Below, in pieces: positions 18,214 through 26,794 of a DNA stretch of 64,000 nt (its first letter is position 1; each line of letters starts with the position of its first letter). The stretch comes from Roseomonas indoligenes (GTDB lineage: Bacteria; Pseudomonadota; Alphaproteobacteria; Acetobacterales; Acetobacteraceae). A model generated the notes under the pieces. The model made no database searches. It was not told where the DNA came from and saw only the letters and a program-made list of their open reading frames with translations. The translations under genes were made by a program, and so were the position numbers. Location: assembly GCF_017813365.1 (NCBI RefSeq), contig NZ_JAGIZA010000004.1, positions 62,001 through 126,000 on the forward strand, read 5' to 3'.

Positions 18214-20295
18214 TCAGCCGGATTGGATGAGCGCCTTGATGCGGCTGGCAAGGGTCTCCATGGCGAAAGGCTTCGTCAGTACCTGCATGCCGACATCCAG
18301 ATCGCCGTCGCCGATCACCGCGGTTTCTGCGTAGCCGGTGATGAAGAGCACGCGGAGGCCGGGGCGGAGGACGCGCGCGGCATCCGCCAGCTGGCGGCCG
18401 TTCATGCCGCCGGGCAGGCCGACATCGGTTACCAGCAGGTCGATGCGCCGGTCCGACTGGAGGATCCTCAACCCCTCCGGCCCATCGGCCGCCTCGACCG
18501 CGGCGTAGCCCAGGTCCTGGAGCACCTCGGCGGCCAGCATCCGCACGGTCGGCTCGTCATCGACGACGAGGACCGTCTCTCCCGCCGTCGTCCGCCCGGC
18601 ATCCGTTAGGGCGGGCATCTCACCTGCCACGGTGGCGGCGCCCGCATGGCGCGGCAGATAGAGGCACACCGTGGTCCCCCGCCCCAGCTCCGAGTGGATG
18701 CGGACCTGCCCGTGCGACTGGCGGGCGAAGCCGTAGATCATGGACAGGCCCAGCCCGGTCCCCTGACCGAGTGGCTTGGTCGTGAAGAAGGGGTCGAATG
18801 CGCGCTCGATCACCTCAGGGCTCATCCCTGTGCCGGTGTCGGTGACGGCGAGCGTGACGTATGGGCCGGGGGACAGTTCCAGCGCGCGGGCGGCCGGCCC
18901 GTCCAGTGCGAGGTTCGCCGTCTTGATCGTCAGCACGCCGCCGTCCGGCATGGCATCGCGCGCGTTGATGCAAAGGTTGAGAAGCGCGTTCTCCAGCTGG
19001 TTCGGGTCCACGAGCGTGGTCCAGAGATCGTCCGACAGGAGGGAGTGAAGCTCAATAGCTGGCCCGATGCTGCGGACCACCAGTTCCTCCATTCCCGCGA
19101 CCAGCTGGTTCAGCGCGGTCGGCTTAGGATCCAGCGTCTGTCGCCGGGAGAAGGCGAGCAAACGGTGCGTCAGCGCCGCGGCGCGCCCCGCCGCCACCTT
19201 GGCCGAGCCGAGATAGCGCCCCAGATCCGCCGTCCGGTTCTGCTCCACGCGGCGCTGGATGAGCTCAAGGCTGCCGATGATGCCCGTGAGCAGGTTGTTG
19301 AAGTCGTGCGCCAGCCCACCGGTGAGCTGCCCGACCGCCTCCATCTTCTGGCTCTGCTGCAGCAGTTCCTCGGCCACGCGGCGCTGCTCGGCCTCGGCCA
19401 GCATGGCGTCATGCGCTTCCCGCAGCTCGGCGGTGCGCGCCGCGACGCGTTCCTCCAGCGTCTCGTTCAACCGCCGCAGGCCCTCCTCGGCCATCCGGCG
19501 AACGGTGATGTCGGAGTAGACGCCGACCAGCCTGGGCCGGCTCCCATCCCGGTCTCGCACCAGCCGCGCGCGAACCTCCGCCCAGTGGGTGCTTCCGTCG
19601 GGCCAGATGGTTCGATACTCGATGACGTGGTCGGCACCCCGCTCAATGCTTGCGCGTACGGCGGCCTGCATCGCCGCGCGATCATCGGGATGGATGCTGG
19701 CGAGAAGATCCTCGTAGGTGAAGGGCGCCGCGGGCGACCGGCCGAACACGGCCTTGCAGGTATCGGAGACGGTCAGGAGGCCGGTTTCCGCCTCAAGTTC
19801 CCAGGAGCCGAGGCGGCCCGCCTGCAGCGCGGTCGAGAGGCGCTCGCCGGTCTCGTGCAGCTCCTCGATCCGCGCCCGGGCCTCGAATTGTCGCTGTCGG
19901 CCCTTCAGGGCGGAGCGCGCAACGCTGACGAAGGTCGTGGGCCGGAACGGACGCTCCAGGAAGGTGGCATTGCCCAGCAGTTCTGCGAGGCGTGCCGCGT
20001 TGGGGTTATGCTCCGGCGCGCCGCCACCGCGCGTCAGGACAATGAAGGGAAGGTCCGACCAGGCAGGCTGGGCGGCGATGCGGGCCAGGATGCCGCGCAG
20101 GTCGGCGCCCACCAGCGCCTCCTCCGTCACCACGGCGAAGCCGGCCTGTTCGTCGATGGCAGCCTCGAAGGCAGCGAGATCGCGGCAGATTCGGGACACC
20201 GCGCCCGCCCCGCGCAGCAGCTCCTCGGCGATGGAAGCGTCCCGGCCATGCGGCATGAACACGAGCGCGGCCAGCCCGTCGGAAGATGGCATCAA
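18214..20295 (-). CDS. Hybrid sensor histidine kinase with PAS and receiver domains
   Basis: A 693-residue cytoplasmic kinase. Residues 1-130 form a degenerate receiver-like domain (FVVTEEALVG, ending in RPFRPTTFVS). A PAS domain with PAC covers about 150-275 (ALQAGRLGSWELEAETGLLT, HPDDRAAM, VGVYSDIT), followed by a coiled coil. The HisKA phospho-acceptor is the histidine of GGLAHDFNNLLTGI near residue 335; the HATPase part has NLCINARDAM and GTGTGMSP-type boxes. The C-terminal receiver keeps its aspartate in LLVTDVGLPGG and the lysine of LTKPF. Its ATG overlaps the KaiC-like stop by 4 bases, so both are made together and probably act together. Confidence 0.93.
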   Translation of the reverse strand: MMPSSDGLAALVFMPHGRDASIAEELLRGAGAVSRICRDLAAFEAAIDEQAGFAVVTEEALVGADLRGILARIAAQPAWSDLPFIVLTRGGGAPEHNPNAARLAELLGNATFLERPFRPTTFVSVARSALKGRQRQFEARARIEELHETGERLSTALQAGRLGSWELEAETGLLTVSDTCKAVFGRSPAAPFTYEDLLASIHPDDRAAMQAAVRASIERGADHVIEYRTIWPDGSTHWAEVRARLVRDRDGSRPRLVGVYSDITVRRMAEEGLRRLNETLEERVAARTAELREAHDAMLAEAEQRRVAEELLQQSQKMEAVGQLTGGLAHDFNNLLTGIIGSLELIQRRVEQNRTADLGRYLGSAKVAAGRAAALTHRLLAFSRRQTLDPKPTALNQLVAGMEELVVRSIGPAIELHSLLSDDLWTTLVDPNQLENALLNLCINARDAMPDGGVLTIKTANLALDGPAARALELSPGPYVTLAVTDTGTGMSPEVIERAFDPFFTTKPLGQGTGLGLSMIYGFARQSHGQVRIHSELGRGTTVCLYLPRHAGAATVAGEMPALTDAGRTTAGETVLVVDDEPTVRMLAAEVLQDLGYAAVEAADGPEGLRILQSDRRIDLLVTDVGLPGGMNGRQLADAARVLRPGLRVLFITGYAETAVIGDGDLDVGMQVLTKPFAMETLASRIKALIQSG

Positions 20296-21794
20296 TCGGG
20301 CTCTAGCAGGTCCAGCAGTGGCCCCGGGGCACCGGCAAAGGTTGGTACGCCGCGGAGGACGCCCTGGAACTTGTCGATGGGCGCCCCGAACACCAGTCCG
20401 GTCCGGCCGATCCGGTATTCACGGATCGTGTCCTCATGGGCGCCCGTACGCTTCTTGATCACCGATACGGCACGCCGCACCCTGCCGAGCGCCTCGAAGT
20501 AGCGCAACAGGATCACGGTATCCGCGAGATACGTCACATCCACGGGCGATTTCATGTCCCCCACAAGCCCGTGCTGGGCCACCGTGAGGAAGGTCGTCGC
20601 GCCCTGGCGGTTCAGGTACTGCAGCAGCTCGTGCACGTGCAGGACGAGCGCGTTCTCGTCGGGCATGGCGGCTTGGTAGCCATTGAGGCTGTCGATGACC
20701 ACGGTTTTGGAGCCGGCAAAGTCCACCCGCTCGCGCACGCGATGGGTGAACTCCCCAGGTGAGAGCTCGGCCGCGTCCACCTGCTCGATATGGAGGGCGC
20801 CGCTGTCCCGCATGGCCCGGAGGTCGAAGCCCAGCTGCGCCGCGCGCTCGAAGAGCAGGCCTAGCTCCTCGTCGAAGACGAACATTGCCGCCCTGCCGCC
20901 GCCGGCGATGGCTGCCGCCATGAACTGCAGGGTGAAGATGCTCTTGCCCGTGCCTGCGGGACCAAGGATCAGCGCACTCGATCCCTGCTCGATGCCGCCG
21001 CCCAGCAGTGCATCCAGCGCGCCAATGCCGCTCGTCGTGCGGTGGCGATCAAACCCGGTCCTGTGTTCGGCGGCGATGAGGCGGGGGTAGACATGCACCC
21101 CCCCGGTCCGGATCGTGAAGTCGTGGTAACCGCCCCGGAACGACCGGCCCCGGTATTTCGACACCCGCAGTCGACGACGCTCCGCGCCATAGGCGGGGGA
21201 CAGCTCCTCCAGGCGGATCACGCCGTGGACGACGCTGTGCACTGTCTTGTCGAAGGCCTCCGAGGTGAGGTCGTCCAGCAGCAGGACCGTCGCGCCCAGC
21301 CGGGCGAAGTAGTGCTTCAGGGCCAGGATCTGCCGGCGGTACCGCAGGGAGCTCTGCGCCAGCAGGCGGATCTCGGAGAGGCTGTCCAGTACCACGCGCA
21401 CGGGCTGCAGCCGCTCATAGGCCTGGAAGATCTGTCGGGTCGCCTCGCCGAGTTCGAGGTCCGACGAGTAGAGAAGGCTTTGCTGCTGCGCCTCGTCCAG
21501 CAGACTCTCGGGCGGCACCAGCTCGAAGACCTCAACCGCCTCGGGAAGTGTCCAGCCATGGGAAGCGGCGCCGGCGCGGAGTTCCCGGTCCGTCTCGGAC
21601 AGGGTGATGTACAGGCCGCGCTCGCCCTGCGCCGCGCCTTCCAGGAGGAAGCGCAGGGCGACGGTGGTCTTGCCCGTGCCCGGGCTGCCCTCGAGGAGGA
21701 ACATGTGCCCGGGGGACAGGCCGCCACTGAGAACGTCGTCCAGTCCCGGAACACCTGTCCGGGCAAGTTCCGGGGGCTGCGTCCTGCGATCCAT
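20292..21794 (-). CDS. KaiC-like double-domain ATPase
   Basis: A 500-residue protein with two tandem RecA/KaiC domains. Walker A motifs are GSPGTGKT (36-43) and GPAGTGKS (278-285). The paired catalytic acids of KaiC appear as SE (66-67) in domain 1, so the first one is lost, and DE (308-309) in domain 2. The cyanobacterial phosphorylation pair S431/T432 aligns with T421/Y422 (DVTYLADTVILL). KaiC homologues outside cyanobacteria often pair with histidine kinases and need not be clocks. No kaiA or kaiB is in the window. The ATG at 21794 with upstream GAGGAC is preferred over the longer frame. Confidence 0.92.
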   Translation of the reverse strand: MDRRTQPPELARTGVPGLDDVLSGGLSPGHMFLLEGSPGTGKTTVALRFLLEGAAQGERGLYITLSETDRELRAGAASHGWTLPEAVEVFELVPPESLLDEAQQQSLLYSSDLELGEATRQIFQAYERLQPVRVVLDSLSEIRLLAQSSLRYRRQILALKHYFARLGATVLLLDDLTSEAFDKTVHSVVHGVIRLEELSPAYGAERRRLRVSKYRGRSFRGGYHDFTIRTGGVHVYPRLIAAEHRTGFDRHRTTSGIGALDALLGGGIEQGSSALILGPAGTGKSIFTLQFMAAAIAGGGRAAMFVFDEELGLLFERAAQLGFDLRAMRDSGALHIEQVDAAELSPGEFTHRVRERVDFAGSKTVVIDSLNGYQAAMPDENALVLHVHELLQYLNRQGATTFLTVAQHGLVGDMKSPVDVTYLADTVILLRYFEALGRVRRAVSVIKKRTGAHEDTIREYRIGRTGLVFGAPIDKFQGVLRGVPTFAGAPGPLLDLLEPD

Positions 21795-21979
21795 GTCCTC
21801 ATCCCGATGGGCGGCGGTGCGTCGGGCGGCCTGGGAGGGCGCTCTGGCTCCGGGTGGGCCGTGCCATGCGGCGGCAGCTTCGTCCAGCCCGGAATCCTCC
21901 CGGTAAGCCCTCGTACGGGAGTGAGATGTGGGCGCGGCGGCGGATGGGAAGGGGCTGCTGCCCCGCCTGGGCCCGACGC

Positions 21980-24055
21980 CTACTCGGCCGCGAGCGCCAC
22001 GGCTTCCTCGGCCCGCATCCACACCGCCGTGTCGTGGAACACGGCGCCCCCGGCGGGGAGCGCGGGCTCGTCGCTGGTCAGCACGTTGATGCCGTGCCCG
22101 GCGCCGCCGAAGGCCGCTGCGGGCCAGATGCTCTCCACCACCACCGTGCCGGCGGTCTGCCCGGGGACGTGCCGGGCATGCAGCACCACCTCGCCCCGCG
22201 CATTGCCCAGGCGCATGAGGGCGCCGTCCGCAATGCCGTACCGCGCCGCGTCCTCCGGCGCGACCAGCGCCTGCGGCCGCCCCTCGCGCTTCCGGGCATT
22301 CGGCGTCTCGGTGAAGGTCGAGTTGAGGAACTGACGCGCGGGCGCGGCGACGAGCCGCATGGGGCGCTCATCCGTCGCCATGTCCACCAGGGGAACCCAG
22401 TCCGGCAGCGGCGGCAGTTTTCCCTCCGTATCGCCCAGTGCCCGCCAATCCGCGCGGAAGCGGAAGCGTCCGTCGGGGTGCCCGAAGCCGTCCAGGAAAT
22501 GCGCGCGCTCGAAGGGCGGCTGCACGTCCAGCCAGCGGCGCTCCGTCATCTCCTCCGCGCCCGGATAGCCGGTGGCACGGAGGGTCGCATCCGCCAGTTC
22601 CAGGCCGGACATGCGGAAGCTCGGATCGTCGAGGCCCAGCCGTGCCGCCAGGGCGCAGACCAGGTCGTGGTTGGAGCGCGCCTCGCCCGGCGGTTCGATC
22701 AGCCGCCGCCCGATCTGGACGTGGCTGTGCCCGCCGGCCTGGTAGATGTCGTCATGCTCCAGGAAGGTGGTCGCGGGCAGCAGGATGTCCGCGTAGCGCG
22801 CCGTCTCCGTCATGAACTGCTCGTGGACGACGGTGAACAGGTCCTCACGCAGCAATCCCTCACGCACGCGGTTGCTGTCAGGGCAGACGGAGGCCGGGTT
22901 GCCGCTCTGCACCAGCAGCGCGTGCACGGGCGGGCCGCCCTGCAGCGCTTCGGCATCGCCGGTGAGGATGCTGGCGATGCGGCTCATGTCCAGCTCGCGG
23001 ATGGCAGGGTCGCGCCAGCCCGTGCCCTCAATCAGCGACTTGTCCCAGGGATAGATGCCGCGGTTGCTCCACAGCGCGCCGGCACCCTCGTGCCGCCACT
23101 TGCCAGTGACCGCCGGCAGGCAGGTGACGGCATGCATGGAGGCCGCGCCGTTGCGCCCGCGGGTGAAGCCGAAACCGACGCGGATATAGGCTCGGGGCGT
23201 GCCGTTGTAGAGCGCGGCGAAGGCCTCGATCGCCTCCGCGGTCAGGCCGGTGATCGCCGCCGCCCATTCGGGGCCGCGCGTCGCGAGATGCGCCTCCAGG
23301 GCGACGGGATCGTCGGTGTACCGCTCCATATAGGCACGGTCGGCCTGTCCGTCGCGGAAGGCGCAGTGCATGACGGCGCAGGCCAGTGCCGCATCCGTGC
23401 CCGGGCGCAGCGCGAGATGCATGTCCGCGGCGGCCGCCGAGCCGGTGCGATAGGGGTCGATCACCACAAGCTTCGCCCCGCGCTCCTTCCGGGCGCGGGT
23501 GACATGGGCCATGACGTTGACCTGGGTGGAGACGGGATTGGTGCCCCAGAGCACGTTCAGGTCGGCCAGCGCCATCTCGCGCGGATCCGTGCCGGTGATG
23601 CGGCCGCAACCCGCCGTCCAGCCCGCCGCGGCGATGGCCGTGCAGATGGTACCCTTGCGGCCGGACCAGCGCATGGCGTGGCGCAGGCGGAAGACGCCGT
23701 CCCGGTTCACCAGCCCCATGGTCCCGGCGGAGGAATAGGGCCAGACCGCCTCGCTGCCATGGCGGGCCGCCGCCTCGGTGAATCCGGCGATGATTCGGTC
23801 CAGCGCCTCGTCCCAGGTGATGCGACGGAAGAGGCCGCCGCCCTTCGGCCCGTCCCGCAGCATGGGATGCAGGACGCGGTCGGGGTGGTGCACCCGCTCG
23901 GCGTAGCGCATCACCTTGTTGCAGATCACGCCCGCCGTGTAGGGGTTGTCCGCCCCGCGGACCGTGCCGATGGTGCGCTGATCCAGCACCTCCACCTCCA
24001 GCGCGCAGGTGCTGGGGCAGTCATGCGGGCAGACCGAGGCGCGGGTCTCGGGCAT
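21980..24055 (-). CDS. Molybdopterin oxidoreductase with N-terminal 4Fe-4S site
   Basis: A 691-residue protein of the DMSO reductase/formate dehydrogenase family. The N-terminal iron-sulfur motif is SVCPHDCPSTC followed by GVICNK. Bis-MGD cofactor segments are visible: WPYSSAGTMG, NVLWGTNPVST, KLVVIDPYRTG, and the C-terminal dinucleotide-binding domain from about residue 575 (FLNSTFTETPN). There is no twin-arginine signal, so it should be cytoplasmic. No separate Fe-S or membrane subunit gene lies next to it, so electron partner and substrate are unknown. The ATG at 24055 begins just before the cysteine motif. It is downstream of nothing coupled; a 185-base gap separates it from the KaiC-like gene. 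Confidence 0.9.
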   Translation of the reverse strand: MPETRASVCPHDCPSTCALEVEVLDQRTIGTVRGADNPYTAGVICNKVMRYAERVHHPDRVLHPMLRDGPKGGGLFRRITWDEALDRIIAGFTEAAARHGSEAVWPYSSAGTMGLVNRDGVFRLRHAMRWSGRKGTICTAIAAAGWTAGCGRITGTDPREMALADLNVLWGTNPVSTQVNVMAHVTRARKERGAKLVVIDPYRTGSAAAADMHLALRPGTDAALACAVMHCAFRDGQADRAYMERYTDDPVALEAHLATRGPEWAAAITGLTAEAIEAFAALYNGTPRAYIRVGFGFTRGRNGAASMHAVTCLPAVTGKWRHEGAGALWSNRGIYPWDKSLIEGTGWRDPAIRELDMSRIASILTGDAEALQGGPPVHALLVQSGNPASVCPDSNRVREGLLREDLFTVVHEQFMTETARYADILLPATTFLEHDDIYQAGGHSHVQIGRRLIEPPGEARSNHDLVCALAARLGLDDPSFRMSGLELADATLRATGYPGAEEMTERRWLDVQPPFERAHFLDGFGHPDGRFRFRADWRALGDTEGKLPPLPDWVPLVDMATDERPMRLVAAPARQFLNSTFTETPNARKREGRPQALVAPEDAARYGIADGALMRLGNARGEVVLHARHVPGQTAGTVVVESIWPAAAFGGAGHGINVLTSDEPALPAGGAVFHDTAVWMRAEEAVALAAE

Positions 24056-24160
24056 GGGGTGTCGTCCTCCGGTCAGCCTCTCGGCACGTTGAGGGCAGCC
24101 AGCACGAACCGTGCCGTCGCTGCCCTCCCTCCGCCAGGGGGGGGGCATCCCGGCCGCGCC

Positions 24161-26494
24161 CTATCGCGGCCCCCCCCGTCTGCGCCGCCCGCGGCCCCGG
24201 GCCGGAATGTCTCCCCCGCCAGCAACCGCCCGGACCCGGCCGGAGGGGCTGGCGGCCAGCACCGCCTCGATCCACTCGTTCAATCGCCCGCTCTCGGCCA
24301 GGGCGCCCTCGAGGTCGCGGTAGGTCCCGGGGTAGCGAAGCGCCATCCAGCGCCAAGCGACGAGCCGCCGGTGCACGCGTTCGGCGAGCTGCAGCGCGTC
24401 CTGGCTGGCACGGTCCGGCGGGGGCAGGCGCCCGGCCTTGGGCGGGGCCACGGAGCCCCCGATCGCGTGCTCGACCGCCCAGTCCGCCAGGCGCGAGATG
24501 CCCTCGTCGCGCTCGTCCACCGGGCACATCGCGTAGGTCCAGCGATCCAGGAGCGACAGCTCCCGCACCCCGTCGATCGCGGCGGCGATGGCCAGCTGGG
24601 TCGAGAGGTCGCCGAGGCGGTAGTTCGGGTCGTCCCGCCGCAGCACCGCCCGCTCGATCCGCCGAAGCGTGCCGAAGAGGCTCTCCGTGCCCATCTCCGC
24701 CGCAACGGCCGCCACGATCTCCGCATCCGGCGCAACGGGCGGGCGCAGGTCGGCCGGCGGCTCCGGGGCTGCCTTCAGGGCGCGGGCGATCTGCCGGGGG
24801 TCGCCCCCCCCGGCCAGCACCGCGACGATCCCCTCCGCATGGGATCCGCCGAAGCGGCCGGCGCGGCCGCCGATCTGCTTGATCTCCTGCACGGTGAGCG
24901 GCCGGTCCTCCTTGCCGTCGTACTTGGTCAGCGCTGAGAACACGACCCGGCGCAGGGGGCCGATATTCAGCCCCATGCCGATCGCGTCCGTCGCGACGAG
25001 AACCTCCGCCTCGCCGTCGCGGAAGCGCCTGGCCTCGGCGCGCCGCACCGTCGGGCCCAGGGCGCCATAAACCACCGCCACGCTGCGGCCGCGCCGCATC
25101 AACTCGGCGCGCAAGGCGAAGACCTCGCGGCGCGAGAAGGCGATCACGGCATCGCCGCGGCCGATCTCGGCGAGGGGAACCGGGGCAGGGGACGCGACGA
25201 GCGGGCCCATGCGCTCCAGCCGGATCTCCTCGATCGGGTCGTTGCAGAGGGTCGCGATGCGCCGGAGCATCGGCGCGGCGTCGGGGGCGCCGAGAAGGAT
25301 CACCTGCCGCGCCGGGACGCCCATGATGGCGGCGGTCCAGGCCGCCCCGCGCTCGGGATCGGCGAGCATCTGCACCTCGTCGATCACGGCAACGTCAACC
25401 GGGGTCTGGAAAGGGCACATCTCAACCGTTGCCGCCGTGTGGCGGCTGCCCGGCACGGGAATGCGCTCCTCGCCGGTCGAGAGCGAGGTCGGGATGCCGC
25501 GCGCCTCCAGCGCGTCCCGGTACTCGTGGGCGAGCAGCCGGAGCGGGCCGAGCGCGATCCCGCTCTCGGCCTCGGCTAGCCTGCTCAGGCCGAAATAGGT
25601 CTTTCCGGAATTCGTCGGGCCGAGGCAGGCGATGATCTTCCGGTTCAGGGCGCGCGCCGTGGCGAAATGCCCGACATACCGGTCCAGCCCCGCGATCCGT
25701 GCCACCGCGGCGTTGCTGATCCGCCGCGTCGGCTGGGCTTCCTCCTCCTGCGCGGGGCCGCGACCCTGCTCCGCCTCCCGCCAGCCCTGCACCTGGCTTT
25801 GCAGCGCCTCCAGGGCCGCCGGGTCGAACTCCGGTTCCTGCATGACGCGCCCGCCACGACGGACGGTGACCCGCCGCGCGACCGGGATGATCCCCGCGCG
25901 GATCCAGCGATCCGCCTCGTAGCGCGTGCAGCCGAGCAGGGAGGGAACCGCCTCCGCGCCGACCAGCGAGGATTCCCATTCCTTGAGCCGTCGCTCCTCG
26001 ACGGCCTGGGTTTCGCGGGCCATCCGCGCCGCGGCACGCCGCTCGCCGCGGCGGCGGCGCTCGGCGTCGGTGGCGCGCCAGATGAAGCTGTCGGCCTGCA
26101 CCGCCGGCATGGCGAAGGCTTCGGCGACGAGTGCCGCGCACTGACCAACGGCTTCCAGCGTGGCCCCGCCCGAACTTCCGCGGGGCAGATCAAGGAGTGC
26201 CTCGGCAAGCGCGCTCTCCGGCGTGCCATACCCATTCAGCCGGGCCAGCACCGCCTCGCGCAGCGCCGCGAGAAGGCCCGCATCGCCTGCCTCCGGGTCC
26301 GTGATGCTGCTGAGTGCGACGCTGATGTCGTCAAGCCGCGCCGGAAGCGCCTCGGCCTGTCGCGCGAGCGTCATCAGCCTCGACCGCCATGCCTGCCGGC
26401 GGATCTCGATCGGCCCGCGGGGCCCCGCATCGTCGGTCATCGGGACCTCCGCTCCGTCCGCCGCGGCATTCGCATTCTTGTGGCGGGGCTCCAT
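24161..26494 (-). CDS. SUV3-like superfamily 2 RNA helicase
   Basis: A 777-residue helicase resembling the mitochondrial RNA degradosome helicase SUV3, which has alphaproteobacterial homologues. Walker A is GPTNSGKT (292-299), the DExH-type box is DEVQM (372-376), and the C-terminal helicase motifs include VYGALGPTVRRAEARRF, VATDAIGMGLN and QIGGRAGRFG. About 280 residues precede the core; within them SLLGCTRYEADRWIRAGIIP (near 185-204) looks like a MerR/excisionase-type DNA-binding segment, followed by a coiled coil rich in Arg and Glu. The ATG at 26494 with AGGAG 8 bases upstream is clear. Confidence 0.9.
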   Translation of the reverse strand: MEPRHKNANAAADGAEVPMTDDAGPRGPIEIRRQAWRSRLMTLARQAEALPARLDDISVALSSITDPEAGDAGLLAALREAVLARLNGYGTPESALAEALLDLPRGSSGGATLEAVGQCAALVAEAFAMPAVQADSFIWRATDAERRRRGERRAAARMARETQAVEERRLKEWESSLVGAEAVPSLLGCTRYEADRWIRAGIIPVARRVTVRRGGRVMQEPEFDPAALEALQSQVQGWREAEQGRGPAQEEEAQPTRRISNAAVARIAGLDRYVGHFATARALNRKIIACLGPTNSGKTYFGLSRLAEAESGIALGPLRLLAHEYRDALEARGIPTSLSTGEERIPVPGSRHTAATVEMCPFQTPVDVAVIDEVQMLADPERGAAWTAAIMGVPARQVILLGAPDAAPMLRRIATLCNDPIEEIRLERMGPLVASPAPVPLAEIGRGDAVIAFSRREVFALRAELMRRGRSVAVVYGALGPTVRRAEARRFRDGEAEVLVATDAIGMGLNIGPLRRVVFSALTKYDGKEDRPLTVQEIKQIGGRAGRFGGSHAEGIVAVLAGGGDPRQIARALKAAPEPPADLRPPVAPDAEIVAAVAAEMGTESLFGTLRRIERAVLRRDDPNYRLGDLSTQLAIAAAIDGVRELSLLDRWTYAMCPVDERDEGISRLADWAVEHAIGGSVAPPKAGRLPPPDRASQDALQLAERVHRRLVAWRWMALRYPGTYRDLEGALAESGRLNEWIEAVLAASPSGRVRAVAGGGDIPARGRGRRRRGGPR

Positions 26495-26794
26495 CTGGTC
26501 TCCTGGGGAACACGGCCAAGCCCTGCTTGGCTGGAATGAGAGGCGAACGCGCAGGCCGAAGTTGCGGTTGGCGCTGGCGGGTTTGCGGATGCTCCGCACC
26601 GAACCGAACGCCGATGTCCCTCCTCGAGACAGGCCTTATCCGAATACTTCCGGCATCCACCAAATCTGTCCCGTCCGGCGCATGTTTGCCATGGACAGAT
26701 GAATCGCGAGAAATCAGGGTGGTAGGCCCTTTCCCTACTCCAAGGTGTCAGCCTGCAACGACCTCTTCGTTCCCATCAGCGCCAGCTCGCGGCC

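Noticed and set aside
20292-21794. True circadian clock locus
   Set aside because: No kaiA or kaiB is present and key KaiC residues differ, so only a KaiC-like ATPase is claimed.
21854-24937. 1027-residue plus-strand open frame over the molybdopterin oxidoreductase
   Set aside because: Complementary shadow; the minus-strand protein carries all expected motifs.
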